Made by a program: the position numbers and the translations under genes. Below, piece after piece: positions 17,001 through 25,188 of a stretch of DNA of 64,000 nucleotides; position 1 is the first letter of the stretch, and each line of letters opens with the position of its first letter. The stretch is taken from NCBI GenBank assembly GCA_030550025.1, contig JAUQQC010000001.1:248001-312000 (forward strand), written 5' to 3'. Below the pieces are notes generated by a model. It saw only the letters and a list, made by a program, of their open reading frames with translations. It was not told where the DNA came from and searched no databases. The DNA is from Acidobacteriota bacterium. Its GTDB lineage: Bacteria > Acidobacteriota > Blastocatellia > HR10.

Positions 17001-17246
17001 CCGCCAGTAAAACTCCTGGATGATCCGCTCGCAGGCCACCCGGTCCTCCAGGGTGAGAGGAGCCGATGGCCGAAATCTCCCCGCTTCAAGGGCCGCTTTC
17101 CCATCCCAAACCCAGGGGAAGGGGATCCCCATCCACATCAGAGCCAGCAGGAGCCCAACTGTCTCCCATTGGCGAAGTCTCCACGACAGCCGCAACCGCC
17201 TCAGGATCATGACCGACATCCTTTTGTGAGTCTTAACGGCGGACAT
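14091..17246 (-). CDS. Large protein with 14 tandem Kelch-like repeats
   Basis: A 1,051-residue protein. The N-terminus has a hydrophobic segment (about 25-45; signal or anchor), followed by about 340 residues without recognisable domain. Fourteen tandem repeats of 45-50 residues then run to the C-terminus. Each reads approximately R-x-x-H-T-A-V-W-T-G-T-E-M-I-V-W-G-G, a spacer, N-T-G-G-R-Y-N-P-A-T-D-T-W, and x-T-S-T-x-N-A-P. This is a Kelch/galactose-oxidase-type beta-propeller pattern, enough for two seven-bladed propellers. GAAGGAAGCA precedes the ATG at 17246. Codon use is less GC-rich than its neighbours, hinting at transfer. A surface binding role is inferred; no catalytic residue is seen. 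Confidence 0.85.
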   Translation of the reverse strand: MSAVKTHKRMSVMILRRLRLSWRLRQWETVGLLLALMWMGIPFPWVWDGKAALEAGRFRPSAPLTLEDRVACERIIQEFYWRARIWPSENGQPKPLLEEVLPKAVSRKKVEDLLRKETALEVLWGIRITESNIRAELERMARSSKAPERLRALWAALGSDGYLVGECVARPILVERFLRSQYAYDERIHGSQRRAIEAELARYGSRLSVHQLRGLSGQYQEAEWVVRRRNGGVKWNGRSFKGIPSGWSVLELDEGEWLEAVGRLARWLSAGPINRAPSWLEAPAELGPSGSTSLTSRLPVGEVSPLWEEPDHFLVAAILEVADNRLVVATVEWPKKPLEAWWSEVGRAYEPKAHGEVYRLELPRVTAAPCVDDTWTPITMAYVPAPRVGHTAVWTGTEMIIWGGAPPTNTGDRYNPATDTWTPTSTTNAPSARYGHTAVWTGTEMIVWGGQPNTNTGGKYNPATDTWTLTSTADAPEARSNHTAVWTGTEMIVWGGYPNTNTGGRYNPATDTWMAISTAKAPSARYGHTAVWTGTEMIVWGGWDGSNYLNTGGRYDPAKETWMPTSTTGAPSARRNHAAVWTGTEMIVWGGNTSTGRINTGGRYNPTMDRWLPTSTIIAPSPRDGHTAVWTGTRMIIWGGYDGSTYLNTGGRYNPATNTWMPISTANVPTARSNHTAVWTGTEMIVWGGNTSVGRLNNGGRYDPTTDKWTIPSMPNALAPRTSHTAVWTGAEMIIWGGAPSTNTGGRYNPATDTWTPTSTVNAPAARSVHTAVWTGTEMIVWGGWDGSNYFNTGGRYNPATDTWIPTSTTNAPTARSAHTAVWTGTEMIAWGGWDGLNYLYTGGRYNPATDTWMPTSTVNAPTTRSAHTAVWTGTEMIVWGGWDGSNYFNTGGRYNPATDTWTSPSTVNAPSARELHTAVWTGVEMIIWGGVPFTNTGGRYNPTTDTWTSTSATNAPSARSFHTAVWTGMEMIVWGGWDGLNSFNNTGGRYNPVTDTWVPTSTVNAPLARFFHTAVWTGTEMIIWGGYTSTDISTGITNTGGRYCAVRGTT
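14096..16095. repeat. Fourteen in-frame 135-150 bp tandem repeats (Kelch units)
   Basis: The repeats encode the propeller blades of the Kelch-like protein and are highly alike at DNA level: a core such as ATCATCTCCGTCCCCGTCC recurs in nearly every unit. Unit length varies with an insert (W-D-G-S-N-Y type) between the W-G-G and the T-G-G-R-Y. Such similarity favours recombination and copy-number change. Confidence 0.9.
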
Positions 17247-17455
17247 TGCTTCCTTCTCCCACAGGTCGAAGGTGAGCAGCCATCCACGTCCGAGGAAAGC
17301 TATTTTACGGTCCCACCAGTCGCCGTCAACATGCAAATTTGTGAGCCCGCTCAGCTGTTGGAGCTCTCGAGGGATGGGCTGCAGCCCCTTGAAACTCGAG
17401 GGCCGGGGGGGCTGTTACATCATGCCAATACGGTCCAAGGACCCGAACGCGGGAT

Positions 17456-17485
17456 TTGCCCGCGCGGCGCCAGGATTGATACAAT
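17456..17485 (+). promoter_or_regulatory. Promoter of the CusF-SCO gene, likely leaderless
   Basis: TTGCCC (17456-17461), an 18-nt spacer and TACAAT (17480-17485). Transcription should begin near 17492, two or three nt before the ATG at 17495. No Shine-Dalgarno sequence is possible in such a message. Confidence 0.65.
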
Positions 17486-17494
17486 TCGCGCCCT

Positions 17495-18358
17495 ATGAGG
17501 CGAACGCGTGGTGTGGTGGCGATCGGGCTTGTGCTGGCGCTTTGGCTCGTCGGGTGTCGGGAGCGGGCCTCCCGCACGTATGCGATCAAAGGGCGCGTCG
17601 TCGCCGTCGCTGCTAATCGGCAATCGGTCACGCTCGCGCACGAGGAGATCCCTGGTTACATGAAGGCGATGACGATGCCGTTCCCCGTCAAAGATCCACG
17701 CGTGCTCGAAGGGATCGAACCTGGGGATGAGGTCGAAGGGGAGTTGGTCGTCACTGAAGAGGAGGGATGGATCGCTCGCTTGCGCGTCCTGAGGAAGGGC
17801 GAGCCACAGCCGCTCGATCAATCCAAGGCTATGCCCATCGAGTACTTGCTTAATCCGGGAGATGATGTCCCCGACATCACGCTGGTGGATCAGGAGGGAC
17901 GCACGTTTCGACTCGGCGACTGGCGCGGTCGGACGATCGCCCTCACGTTCATTTTCACCCGCTGTCCCTTTCCGAATTTCTGTCCGCTGATGAGCCGCCG
18001 CTTCGTCGAGGCACAGGAGGCTCTTCGGAGGCGACGGCCCGAATGGCTCGAAGGCGATCGCGTGCGGTTTCTGACGCTCAGCTTCGATCCCGAGTACGAT
18101 ACACCGGCCGTGCTGAAGGCTTACGGCGAACGTTGGAATGCGGATTTCCGTCATTGGACGTTCGCCACGAGCCCAGTTGCCGAGATGGCGCGCTTCGGCG
18201 CGAGCTTCGGGCTCTCGTTCTGGACCGAAGGGGGGACGATCAATCACAATCTCGCGACGGCGGTGATCCGTCCCGATGGGAAGTTGCAGAAGGTCTTTCG
18301 CGGCAACGAGTGGACGGCGCTCGACCTGGTGCAGGAGATCGAAGCGGCCACGCGGTGA
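17495..18358 (+). CDS. Copper lipoprotein: CusF-like domain fused to SCO1/SenC domain
   Basis: A 287-residue lipoprotein: the signal peptide ends at a lipobox L-V-G-C (Cys about residue 21). Residues about 30-110 form a CusF-type copper-binding domain with H-E-E-I-P-G-Y-M-K-A-M-T-M-P-F. Residues about 125-285 are an SCO/thioredoxin-like domain whose cysteines lie in T-R-C-P-F-P-N-F-C-P, a C-x5-C spacing instead of the usual C-x3-C; the copper-ligand His is in I-N-H-N. SCO proteins deliver copper to the CuA site of cytochrome oxidase. The fused CusF part probably loads or stores the copper. The gene stands alone, convergent with the glycosylase gene. Confidence 0.9.
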   Translation: MRRTRGVVAIGLVLALWLVGCRERASRTYAIKGRVVAVAANRQSVTLAHEEIPGYMKAMTMPFPVKDPRVLEGIEPGDEVEGELVVTEEEGWIARLRVLRKGEPQPLDQSKAMPIEYLLNPGDDVPDITLVDQEGRTFRLGDWRGRTIALTFIFTRCPFPNFCPLMSRRFVEAQEALRRRRPEWLEGDRVRFLTLSFDPEYDTPAVLKAYGERWNADFRHWTFATSPVAEMARFGASFGLSFWTEGGTINHNLATAVIRPDGKLQKVFRGNEWTALDLVQEIEAATR

Positions 18359-18370
18359 GCCCGGTGCGCA

Positions 18371-19327
18371 TCAACGCGTCGCGTCTTCCGAGCGCGAGCG
18401 GCTCAGGACGTAATCCCGCACTTTCTTCAAGTCCTCCCAAGCTTCGCGTTTTCGCTCGGGCGCGCGCAGCAGGAAGGCCGGATGGAACGTCGGTAGGACC
18501 TTCGTCCCATGCGCGTCGAAGAATCGCCCGCGAATTTGGCCAATAGGCGCCTTCGTCCCCAGGAGCGACTGTGCGGCGATGGCGCCGAGCGCGACGACGA
18601 CATCGGGCTTGATCACACGGATCTTGCGAAAGAGGAACGGCTCGCACGTCGCGATCTCATCGGGTTCGGGCGTGCGGTTGCTCGGCGGGCGACACATGAC
18701 GACGTTGGTGATGTAGACCTCTTCTCGTCGAAAGCCCATGGCTTCGATCATGCGATTCAGAAGCTGGCCCGCGCGACCCACGAACGGACGTCCTTGCGCG
18801 TCTTCTTCTGCCCCCGGGCCTTCGCCAACGAACATGATGCGCGCGCGCGGATCGCCTTCGCCGAAGACGATCGTCGTGCGCGATCGATGGAGCTTGCAGC
18901 GCGTGCATTCGCCGATGTCGGCGCGAATGTCGTCCAGCGTGCGGTCTGCGATCGGCGGCGCCGTAGAGGGGAGCGGAAGATCGCCAAAGAGCGCCGGCTG
19001 CTCCGCGGCGCGTTCGGGCTGCCTTTCGACCGAGTGTACAGAACGCCGCTTGCCCGCCATAAGCTCTTCCTCCTTCGGCGTTTCTCCCTCGACCGTCGCC
19101 TCGGGGGCTTCGCGAGGCGAAGTCGAACGTTCCCAAGCGTTCTCCTCGTCGCCCACGGTCATTGAAGAGGAGTGGGCGCGTTCGCGCCATTCCGGCAAGA
19201 GGTCGCGCGAGGCCGAGCCTTCCTCCACATGCGTCGCGCCCAACTCCGCGAGATACCGAAGATACGCGCGCACGTCTCGGATCAGTTCGATCGCGCGAGA
19301 TCGCAGGTCGCGATCCGTTGCGTGCAT
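18371..19327 (-). CDS. Type 4 (iron-sulfur) uracil-DNA glycosylase
   Basis: A 318-residue protein. The first about 115 residues are a poorly conserved charged extension. The rest is a type 4 uracil-DNA glycosylase, which removes uracil from DNA. Four cysteines for a 4Fe-4S cluster are visible: C-T-R-C, V-V-M-C-R-P-P and A-T-C-E-P-F. The active-site motif G-E-G-P-G-A-E-E-D and the C-terminal H-P-A-F-L-L-R are intact. GGGAGGTGAAGGG before the ATG at 19327 fixes the start. Such enzymes are common in thermophiles and other bacteria lacking family 1 UDG. Confidence 0.93.
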   Translation of the reverse strand: MHATDRDLRSRAIELIRDVRAYLRYLAELGATHVEEGSASRDLLPEWRERAHSSSMTVGDEENAWERSTSPREAPEATVEGETPKEEELMAGKRRSVHSVERQPERAAEQPALFGDLPLPSTAPPIADRTLDDIRADIGECTRCKLHRSRTTIVFGEGDPRARIMFVGEGPGAEEDAQGRPFVGRAGQLLNRMIEAMGFRREEVYITNVVMCRPPSNRTPEPDEIATCEPFLFRKIRVIKPDVVVALGAIAAQSLLGTKAPIGQIRGRFFDAHGTKVLPTFHPAFLLRAPERKREAWEDLKKVRDYVLSRSRSEDATR

Positions 19328-19371
19328 CCCTTCACCTCCCGCCATCTCCGCGTGCGATCCACGAGGCGAAG

Positions 19372-20619
19372 TCAGCGCGAACGTTCCCCTCTTTCCTCGG
19401 AGCGTCCACGCTGTGCCAGAAGCTCTCGCACGCGATCGAGGATGCGCATGGCCATCTCGTACTTGGACATCCGTGGCAGTTGGACGACGTGCCCCTCGCG
19501 GTCCAAGAGCCAGCCCGCATTCTCGTCGGCCGCGAATCCCGTCTCCGTGCTCGCAGCATCATTGACGACGATGAGATCGAGGTTCTTCTCGATGAGCTTC
19601 TGCCGTCCGTGTTCGAGATGGGCTTCCGTCTCGGCGGCGAATCCGACGAGCAGGCGCGATCCCTTTCGTCGCCCGAGCTCGGCCAGGATGTCGGGCGTGC
19701 GCTCAAGCGCCAGCGTGAGATCGGCCTCGGCCTTCTTGAGCTTCGCCGTGGAGAACGTCTTGGGCCGATAGTCGGCTACGGCGGCGGCTTTGAGGACGAT
19801 CGTCGCTCGCTCCATGTGTGAGAGGACGGCGCGATACATCTCCTCGGCGCGGCGTATGAAGATCGTCTCGGCGTCCGGAGGGGGGGACAGCGCCGTCGGC
19901 CCACTGATGAGCGTCACCTGGGCGCCGCGAGCGAGCGCGGCGTGGGCCAGCGCGTATCCCATCTTGCCCGTCGAGCGATTGGTCAGATAGCGAATCGGAT
20001 CGAGATCTTCGCACGTGGGGCCGGCGGTGATCAGGACGTGTTCGCCTTCCAGATCGCGAACGTATGGGCGGGCGGCCAGGATCACCAGGGCCCGCGCGAC
20101 GATCTGCTCGGGCTCGGCCAAGCGGCCTTCGCCCTCAACGCCGGAGGCGAGATACCCCCGCTCAGGGGGAATGATGGCGACGCCCCGACGCCGGAGTTGG
20201 GCGAGATTCTCCTGTGTCGCCGCGTTCTCCCACATCTCGACGTCCATGGCCGGGGCCAACAATACCGGGCAGCGCGCCGAGAGATAGAGCGTCGCGAGGA
20301 AATCGTCGGCCAGGCCGTGGGCGAAGCGAGCCAACGTGTGCGCCGTCGCCGGAGCGACCAGCAGCAGATCGGCCCAGCGCGCCATCTCCACATGCCGGAC
20401 GACGATGTTCGCACCCGGCTCGAACATCTCGACGACGACCGGATGGCGCGAGAGCGCTTCGAAGGTCACGCGGCCAACAAAGCGCGTCGCCGCGCGCGTC
20501 AGCACGACGCGCACCTCGGCGCCGCGTTGCTGGAGTTGGCGTAGGATCTCCGGCGCCTTGTATGCGGCGATGCCCCCGGTGACGCCGAGGATGACGCGAT
20601 ATGAGCGATCCAAACTCAT
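19372..20619 (-). CDS. coaBC: Bifunctional phosphopantothenoylcysteine decarboxylase / phosphopantothenate-cysteine ligase
   Basis: A 415-residue CoaBC of normal length, making 4'-phosphopantetheine for coenzyme A. The N-terminal flavin decarboxylase half (1-190) starts [10 protein letters not shown] and has A-P-A-T-A-H-T. The catalytic motif reads P-A-M-D-V-E-M-W (Asp in place of the usual Asn), and the usual active-site Cys loop reads [10 protein letters not shown]. The ligase half has I-T-A-G-P-T and N-R-S-T-G-K-M-G. The ATG at 20619 overlaps the gmk stop. rpoZ, often found between gmk and coaBC, is absent. Confidence 0.94.
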   Translation of the reverse strand: MSLDRSYRVILGVTGGIAAYKAPEILRQLQQRGAEVRVVLTRAATRFVGRVTFEALSRHPVVVEMFEPGANIVVRHVEMARWADLLLVAPATAHTLARFAHGLADDFLATLYLSARCPVLLAPAMDVEMWENAATQENLAQLRRRGVAIIPPERGYLASGVEGEGRLAEPEQIVARALVILAARPYVRDLEGEHVLITAGPTCEDLDPIRYLTNRSTGKMGYALAHAALARGAQVTLISGPTALSPPPDAETIFIRRAEEMYRAVLSHMERATIVLKAAAVADYRPKTFSTAKLKKAEADLTLALERTPDILAELGRRKGSRLLVGFAAETEAHLEHGRQKLIEKNLDLIVVNDAASTETGFAADENAGWLLDREGHVVQLPRMSKYEMAMRILDRVRELLAQRGRSEERGERSR

Positions 20620-21257
20620 GAGGCCTCCGCGCGGTCTGAGCTCTCGAACGTATGGAGGACCCGTCGAATGTCCTCCTCCAGGCGCTCTCGGCGGTGGCGC
20701 TCGGCGAGAATGATCGCTTCCAGTAGAGCGAGCGCCTCTTCCAGTCGGTCGTTGATGATCACGTAGTCGAAGTCTCGATAGTGCTGCACTTCTTCGCAAG
20801 CGATGGTCAGGCGATGCTGCAAGCTCGGCCAGGCATCGGTCTTTCGCGCGCGCAGCCGCTCGGTCAGCACCTCTCGTGATGGCGGGAGGATGAAGATGCT
20901 CACCAAAGGCAGCGAGAGCTTCCGGAAGGCCGCCGCCCCCTGCACGTCAATGCTCAGGATCACATCGCGCCCGGCCTCAAGCTCCCGCTCGATCGCCACG
21001 CGCGAGCGCCCGTAGAAGTACCCGTAGACCTCCGCCCATTCGATCAACTCCCCGGCCTCGCGCATGCGCTCGAATTCCCGCCGGGAGACGAAGTGATAGT
21101 CTCGCCCTTCGACTTCCGTCGGCCGCTGCGGGCGCGTCGTGTACGAGACCGAATAGACGAGATTGGGCACACGCGCGATCACGCGATTGACGAGCGTGGA
21201 CTTCCCCACGCCCGAAGGGCCGGAGACGAGGAAGAGCAATCCCTGCTTATTCGACAT
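20616..21257 (-). CDS. gmk: Guanylate kinase
   Basis: A 213-residue guanylate kinase, converting GMP to GDP with ATP. The P-loop is G-P-S-G-V-G-K-S-T. The GMP-binding region has S-Y-T-T-R-x-x-R-x-x-E and the following Y-H-F-V. I-D-V-Q-G-A is intact. The gene lies in a tightly overlapping row, yicC-gmk-coaBC, a conserved bacterial order. Its ATG overlaps the end of yicC by 11 nt. Confidence 0.96.
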   Translation of the reverse strand: MSNKQGLLFLVSGPSGVGKSTLVNRVIARVPNLVYSVSYTTRPQRPTEVEGRDYHFVSRREFERMREAGELIEWAEVYGYFYGRSRVAIERELEAGRDVILSIDVQGAAAFRKLSLPLVSIFILPPSREVLTERLRARKTDAWPSLQHRLTIACEEVQHYRDFDYVIINDRLEEALALLEAIILAERHRRERLEEDIRRVLHTFESSDRAEAS

Positions 21258-22125
21258 TTTGCACCTGTTCGCGCAATTTCTCGATCTCGGCCTTGATGGC
21301 GAGCGCCCGCTGGGCGAGCGCGACGTTCCCAGCTTTCGCCAGGATCGTGTTGATCTCGCGCTGCATCTCTTGGAAGAGGAAGTCGAGGCGCTTGCCGACA
21401 GCCCCCTCTTCCTCCAGGAGCTCGCGACCTTGAGCGAGATGGCTGCGCAGTCGGGCGATCTCCTCGCTGATGTCGGCGCGATTCACAAAATGAAGGATTT
21501 CCTGCATGACGCGCGTTGGGTCCAAGGGAAGCTCGCGCGCCCATTCGCTCAGGCGCTCGGTGAGTCGCTGACGGTACACCTCCGGCAACGCCCTCGCCTC
21601 CTGTTCGATCGCGCTGAGGTGATCGGTGATGAGCGCGAGCCGGGCGAGCAAATCCCGACGAAGGTGCGCGCCTTCGGCCGCGCGCATCTCAGCGAGCGCG
21701 CGCAGGGCGTCTTCAGTGACGGCTTCGAGTTTCTCGGCGAGCGCCGGAGGGATCTCTACCGGCGGGCGCGGCCGCAGCAGGTCCCGCACCTGCAGAAGGG
21801 CATTGATGTCCACCTCTCCCGAGAGGCCGAATTCATCTCGGATCTGGCGCAAGGCCGTCACATAAGCCATCACGAGCGGACGATTGATCTCATAAGTGAG
21901 CCACGCGGGCGTCGCCGGCGTGAATTCCACCGTGAAGACGATGCGCCCGCGCTCAAAGCGCTCCTGAATCTTCTTCCGCAACACGGATTCCCACGCCCCG
22001 AGCGCTTCGGGAAGACGGACGTGGATCTCCAGGAAGCGATGGTTCCCACTGGAGACCGTCGCCCGCAGCGAGAAATCCTCGCCTTCGTAAGCGGCACTGC
22101 CATATCCGGTCATGCTGCGCACCAT
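21247..22125 (-). CDS. yicC: YicC-family endoribonuclease
   Basis: A 292-residue YicC/YloC protein, starting with the family signature M-x-x-S-M-T-G-Y-G. The C-terminal DUF1732 part ends in a helix with K-A-E-I-E-K-L-R-E-Q-V-Q-N-V-E, also typical. YicC proteins act in stress survival, and recent work assigns endoribonuclease activity to the family. The gene starts 7 nt after the stop of the exporter gene upstream and runs into gmk. I choose the ATG at 22125. An upstream extension to 22251 lies inside the exporter gene. Confidence 0.92.
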   Translation of the reverse strand: MVRSMTGYGSAAYEGEDFSLRATVSSGNHRFLEIHVRLPEALGAWESVLRKKIQERFERGRIVFTVEFTPATPAWLTYEINRPLVMAYVTALRQIRDEFGLSGEVDINALLQVRDLLRPRPPVEIPPALAEKLEAVTEDALRALAEMRAAEGAHLRRDLLARLALITDHLSAIEQEARALPEVYRQRLTERLSEWARELPLDPTRVMQEILHFVNRADISEEIARLRSHLAQGRELLEEEGAVGKRLDFLFQEMQREINTILAKAGNVALAQRALAIKAEIEKLREQVQNVE

Positions 22126-22132
22126 CGTCACT

Positions 22133-24058
22133 TCACTCGGAGAGGACTTCGGACAGTTGAGGGGCGAATTGGCGCTCGTAGAGGCGGCTGTAAAGGCCAC
22201 CGCGCCGGAGCAATTCGGCGTGCGTGCCCTCTTCGACGATCGTTCCGCCATCTAGGACGACGATGCGATCGGCGCGACGGACGGTCGAGAGCCGATGCGC
22301 GATGACGATGACCGTGCGCCCGGCCATCAGGTTGAGCAAGGCCTGCTGTACGCCGTGCTCGGATTCCGCATCGAGCGCTGACGTCGCTTCATCCAGGATC
22401 AGGATGGGCGCGTCCTTCAAGATGGCGCGGGCGATGGCGATCCGCTGGCGCTCCCCCCCGGAGAGACGAATGCCGCGCTCACCGATCACCGTCTCGTAAC
22501 GTTCGGGCAGCTCCTGGATGAAATCGTGCGCCAGCGCCGCGCGCGCCGCTCGCTCGATCTCCTCCGGCGTGGCTTGCGGTCGTCCGTAGGCGATGTTATG
22601 CCGCACCGTGTCGTTGAAGAGGATGACCTCTTGGGTGACCAGAGCGATCAGGTGGCGCAGCGAATCCAAACGAACGTCGCGGATGTCCACTCCGTCAATG
22701 AGGATGGCGCCTTCGGTGACGTCGTAGAAACGCGGCAGCAGCTTCACCAGCGTCGTCTTCCCGACGCCGCTCATCCCCACGATGGCGACCATCTCCCCGG
22801 CGCGAATGGTCAAGTTCACGTTCCGCAGGACGTATTCCTCGGCATCGGGGTATCGGAACGAGACGTTGCGGAATTCGATCTTCTCGCGAAAGCTCGTGAG
22901 CGCGATCGCGTGAGGCCGATCCACCAACTCCGTGTGGGTGTCGAGCAACGCGAAGACGCGCTGGCAGGCGGCGAGCGCATGTTGCAGGGCATTCTGAATG
23001 CGGCTGAGCTTCCGCACGGGGTCGTAGAGGCTGAAGAGGAAGAAGAGGAAGACGAAGAACTCGCCCGGGGTCATCTCGCGCCGGGCGATGATCCGTTGAG
23101 CGTAGAGGATGAAGCCGGAGGCCGCGACGATCCCAATCAGCTCGATGATCGGCGGGGAGAGCGCCGCCGTGCGCGCCGCTTTCAAAACGGAGCGCATGAC
23201 CGCATGCGCGGCGCGCCGAAAGCGCTCCGATTCCAGAGCCTCGGTCCCGAACGCCTTCACGACGAGATTGCCCGAGAGCGTCTCCTGTGCGACGTTCAGG
23301 ATCTGCTCATACCCCTCTTGCACGCGCCGCCCCGTGCGTCGCAGGTGGCGCCCGAAGTAAACCGTCGCCTGATAGACGAGCGGTCCCAACGCGAGCGCGA
23401 GCAGCGCCAGCTTCCAGTTCAGCTTGAAGACGATGGCCAAGAAGACGATGAGCGTGAAGGATTCGCGCAGCGCGTCCGTGAGCGTGCGCGAGACGGCCGT
23501 CTCGATCTTCTCGACGTCGTTGACCAAATGTGAGGTGAGCACGTTCGCCGGATAGCGCGAGAAGAAGGGGGCCGATTGTCGCAGCAGATGTTCGTAGAGC
23601 GCGCATCGGAGATCGAAGACGGCTCGTTGCCCGATCCGCGCCATGAGGTAATTGGAGAAGAATTCCGCAGCCCCCTTGGCCATTGTGATCAGGATCATCA
23701 GGGCTGCCAACAGATACCAGCTGCGCTCGCTCTCCAGGGGAAGGTAGCGATGGAAATCCACGAGATTTTTCGCCCGGGGAGCCGTGGCGACAATGCCGCT
23801 TGAGGCGAGCAGGCCATCGGAGATCGGGACGAGCAAGCTCCGCAACGCCCCTTCGAGCACGGCCACAGCATTCATCAGGAAGAGGGCCAGCACGAACACC
23901 CCCCAGTAAGGGCGCACGTAACCGAGGAGGCGGAAGAATTCCCCCCATCTGCCCGCGCGTGGGGCAACCTCTCCCCACGATCCATCAGAGTGCGCGGGCA
24001 CAGAGGCCGCATTCAGTCCAGACCACGATCCTTCGTTGCGCGAAGGGGCGACGCTCAT
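22133..24058 (-). CDS. MsbA-like ABC exporter (fused permease and ATPase)
   Basis: A 641-residue half-transporter. About six transmembrane helices lie between residues 45 and 345. The nucleotide-binding domain (about 390-630) has Walker A G-M-S-G-V-G-K-T-T, signature L-S-G-G-E-R-Q-R, Walker B I-L-I-L-D-E-A-T-S-A-L-D and the switch His in I-A-H-R-L-S. It dimerises in the inner membrane and exports lipids or drugs; lipid A or another glycolipid is the most likely cargo for this length and type. It overlaps the aminotransferase gene upstream by 4 nt. Confidence 0.92.
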   Translation of the reverse strand: MSVAPSRNEGSWSGLNAASVPAHSDGSWGEVAPRAGRWGEFFRLLGYVRPYWGVFVLALFLMNAVAVLEGALRSLLVPISDGLLASSGIVATAPRAKNLVDFHRYLPLESERSWYLLAALMILITMAKGAAEFFSNYLMARIGQRAVFDLRCALYEHLLRQSAPFFSRYPANVLTSHLVNDVEKIETAVSRTLTDALRESFTLIVFLAIVFKLNWKLALLALALGPLVYQATVYFGRHLRRTGRRVQEGYEQILNVAQETLSGNLVVKAFGTEALESERFRRAAHAVMRSVLKAARTAALSPPIIELIGIVAASGFILYAQRIIARREMTPGEFFVFLFFLFSLYDPVRKLSRIQNALQHALAACQRVFALLDTHTELVDRPHAIALTSFREKIEFRNVSFRYPDAEEYVLRNVNLTIRAGEMVAIVGMSGVGKTTLVKLLPRFYDVTEGAILIDGVDIRDVRLDSLRHLIALVTQEVILFNDTVRHNIAYGRPQATPEEIERAARAALAHDFIQELPERYETVIGERGIRLSGGERQRIAIARAILKDAPILILDEATSALDAESEHGVQQALLNLMAGRTVIVIAHRLSTVRRADRIVVLDGGTIVEEGTHAELLRRGGLYSRLYERQFAPQLSEVLSE

Positions 24059-25188
24059 GGTAACTGCGCCACGACTTCGACGATCTCCTCCAGCGTGTTG
24101 TACAGATGAGGGGAGATGCGCAACCGTCCCAAACGCGCCGAGACGATGATCCCGCGCTGCTCCAGCCGCGCGGCCAGCTCCTGGGCTGAGAAGCGCGGGT
24201 GCGTGAAGCAGAAGATGCCGGAGGTCTCGCCCGGGCGCCGCGAGCTGACCACCCGATACCCTTTCGCCTGGAGCCGCTCACACAATTCTCGCCCGAGGAC
24301 GGCCAGATGCTCCTCGATCCGTGAGATCCCCACCTCGAGCAACAACTCGACCGAGGCACCGAGTCCACAGAGGCCACAGACGTTGGACGTCCCCGATTCA
24401 AAACGGAGCGCTCCCTCGCGATAGGTGAGATCGTAGGTCAGCTCCTCCGCCAGGATCGAATCCCTCCAATTTCGCACGGACATCCACCCGACGAGCATCG
24501 GCTCCAAGCGGTCGAGCACCCGCGACGAGACGTAAAGGATGGCTGCGCCTTCTGGGCCGAGCAGCCATTTATGGCCATCGGCCGCGAACGCGTCCACGTG
24601 GAAGCGTTCGACATCGAACGGAAGCGCGCCGAGCCCTTGAATGGCGTCCACGACGAAGAGGATGTCCCGCCTTCGGCAAAACTCTCCCAGTCGTTCCAAG
24701 TCCATGCGGAATCCGCTGGCGAATTGGACGAAGCTCACGGCGAGCACGCGCGTGCGGCGATCCACGAGCGCGAGTAGGTCCTCCAGCTCAATGCGCCCAT
24801 CGCGCTCCGGCGCCAGACGCAGCTCGACGCCATAGGTCCGAAGCCGCATCCACGGATAGACGTTGGCTGGGAATTCGCATCCGGCCGTGACGACATTCTC
24901 CCCCTCTCGCCACCGGAGCCCATTGGCGATGACCGAGAGTCCATCGGAGGTGTTGCGCATGAAGGCGATCTCCTCGGGGCGCGCGTTCACCAAGCGAGCC
25001 ACGTGCTGGCGCGTTCGCTCGATCGCCTCCCACCATTCGGCCACCTTCACGGTCCCATGTCGCATGACCTGCTCGGCTTGGCGCGTCATCGCTTCGACCG
25101 TCGGTCGAGGCAAGGGCGAGATGGCGGCATGGTTCATGTAAATGTAGCGCTCTGTGACCGGGAAGAGTTGTCGGATCGCGTCGTTCAT
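24055..25188 (-). CDS. PLP-dependent aminotransferase, class V (cysteine-desulfurase-like)
   Basis: A 377-residue class V aminotransferase fold protein. The PLP Lys is in A-A-D-G-H-K-W-L-L-G-P, preceded by the cofactor-binding Asp in F-V-V-D-A-I-Q-G. The N-terminus holds M-N-H-A-A-I-S-P-L-P, common in isopenicillin-N-epimerase-like and SufS-like proteins. The loop Cys typical of cysteine desulfurases is not evident, so an aminotransferase, epimerase or lyase role is more likely. It overlaps both neighbours by 4 nt (TGA/ATG), so it is coupled to the asparaginase-type gene upstream, pointing to amino acid metabolism. Confidence 0.88.
   Translation of the reverse strand: MNDAIRQLFPVTERYIYMNHAAISPLPRPTVEAMTRQAEQVMRHGTVKVAEWWEAIERTRQHVARLVNARPEEIAFMRNTSDGLSVIANGLRWREGENVVTAGCEFPANVYPWMRLRTYGVELRLAPERDGRIELEDLLALVDRRTRVLAVSFVQFASGFRMDLERLGEFCRRRDILFVVDAIQGLGALPFDVERFHVDAFAADGHKWLLGPEGAAILYVSSRVLDRLEPMLVGWMSVRNWRDSILAEELTYDLTYREGALRFESGTSNVCGLCGLGASVELLLEVGISRIEEHLAVLGRELCERLQAKGYRVVSSRRPGETSGIFCFTHPRFSAQELAARLEQRGIIVSARLGRLRISPHLYNTLEEIVEVVAQLP

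Noticed and set aside
17377-17414. Palindromes (GGGCTGCAGCCC, and CAGCCCC with GGGGCTG) upstream of the SCO gene
   Set aside because: They could be an operator or hairpin, but they lie in a GC-rich gap between divergent genes and I see no matching site elsewhere or clear promoter overlap.
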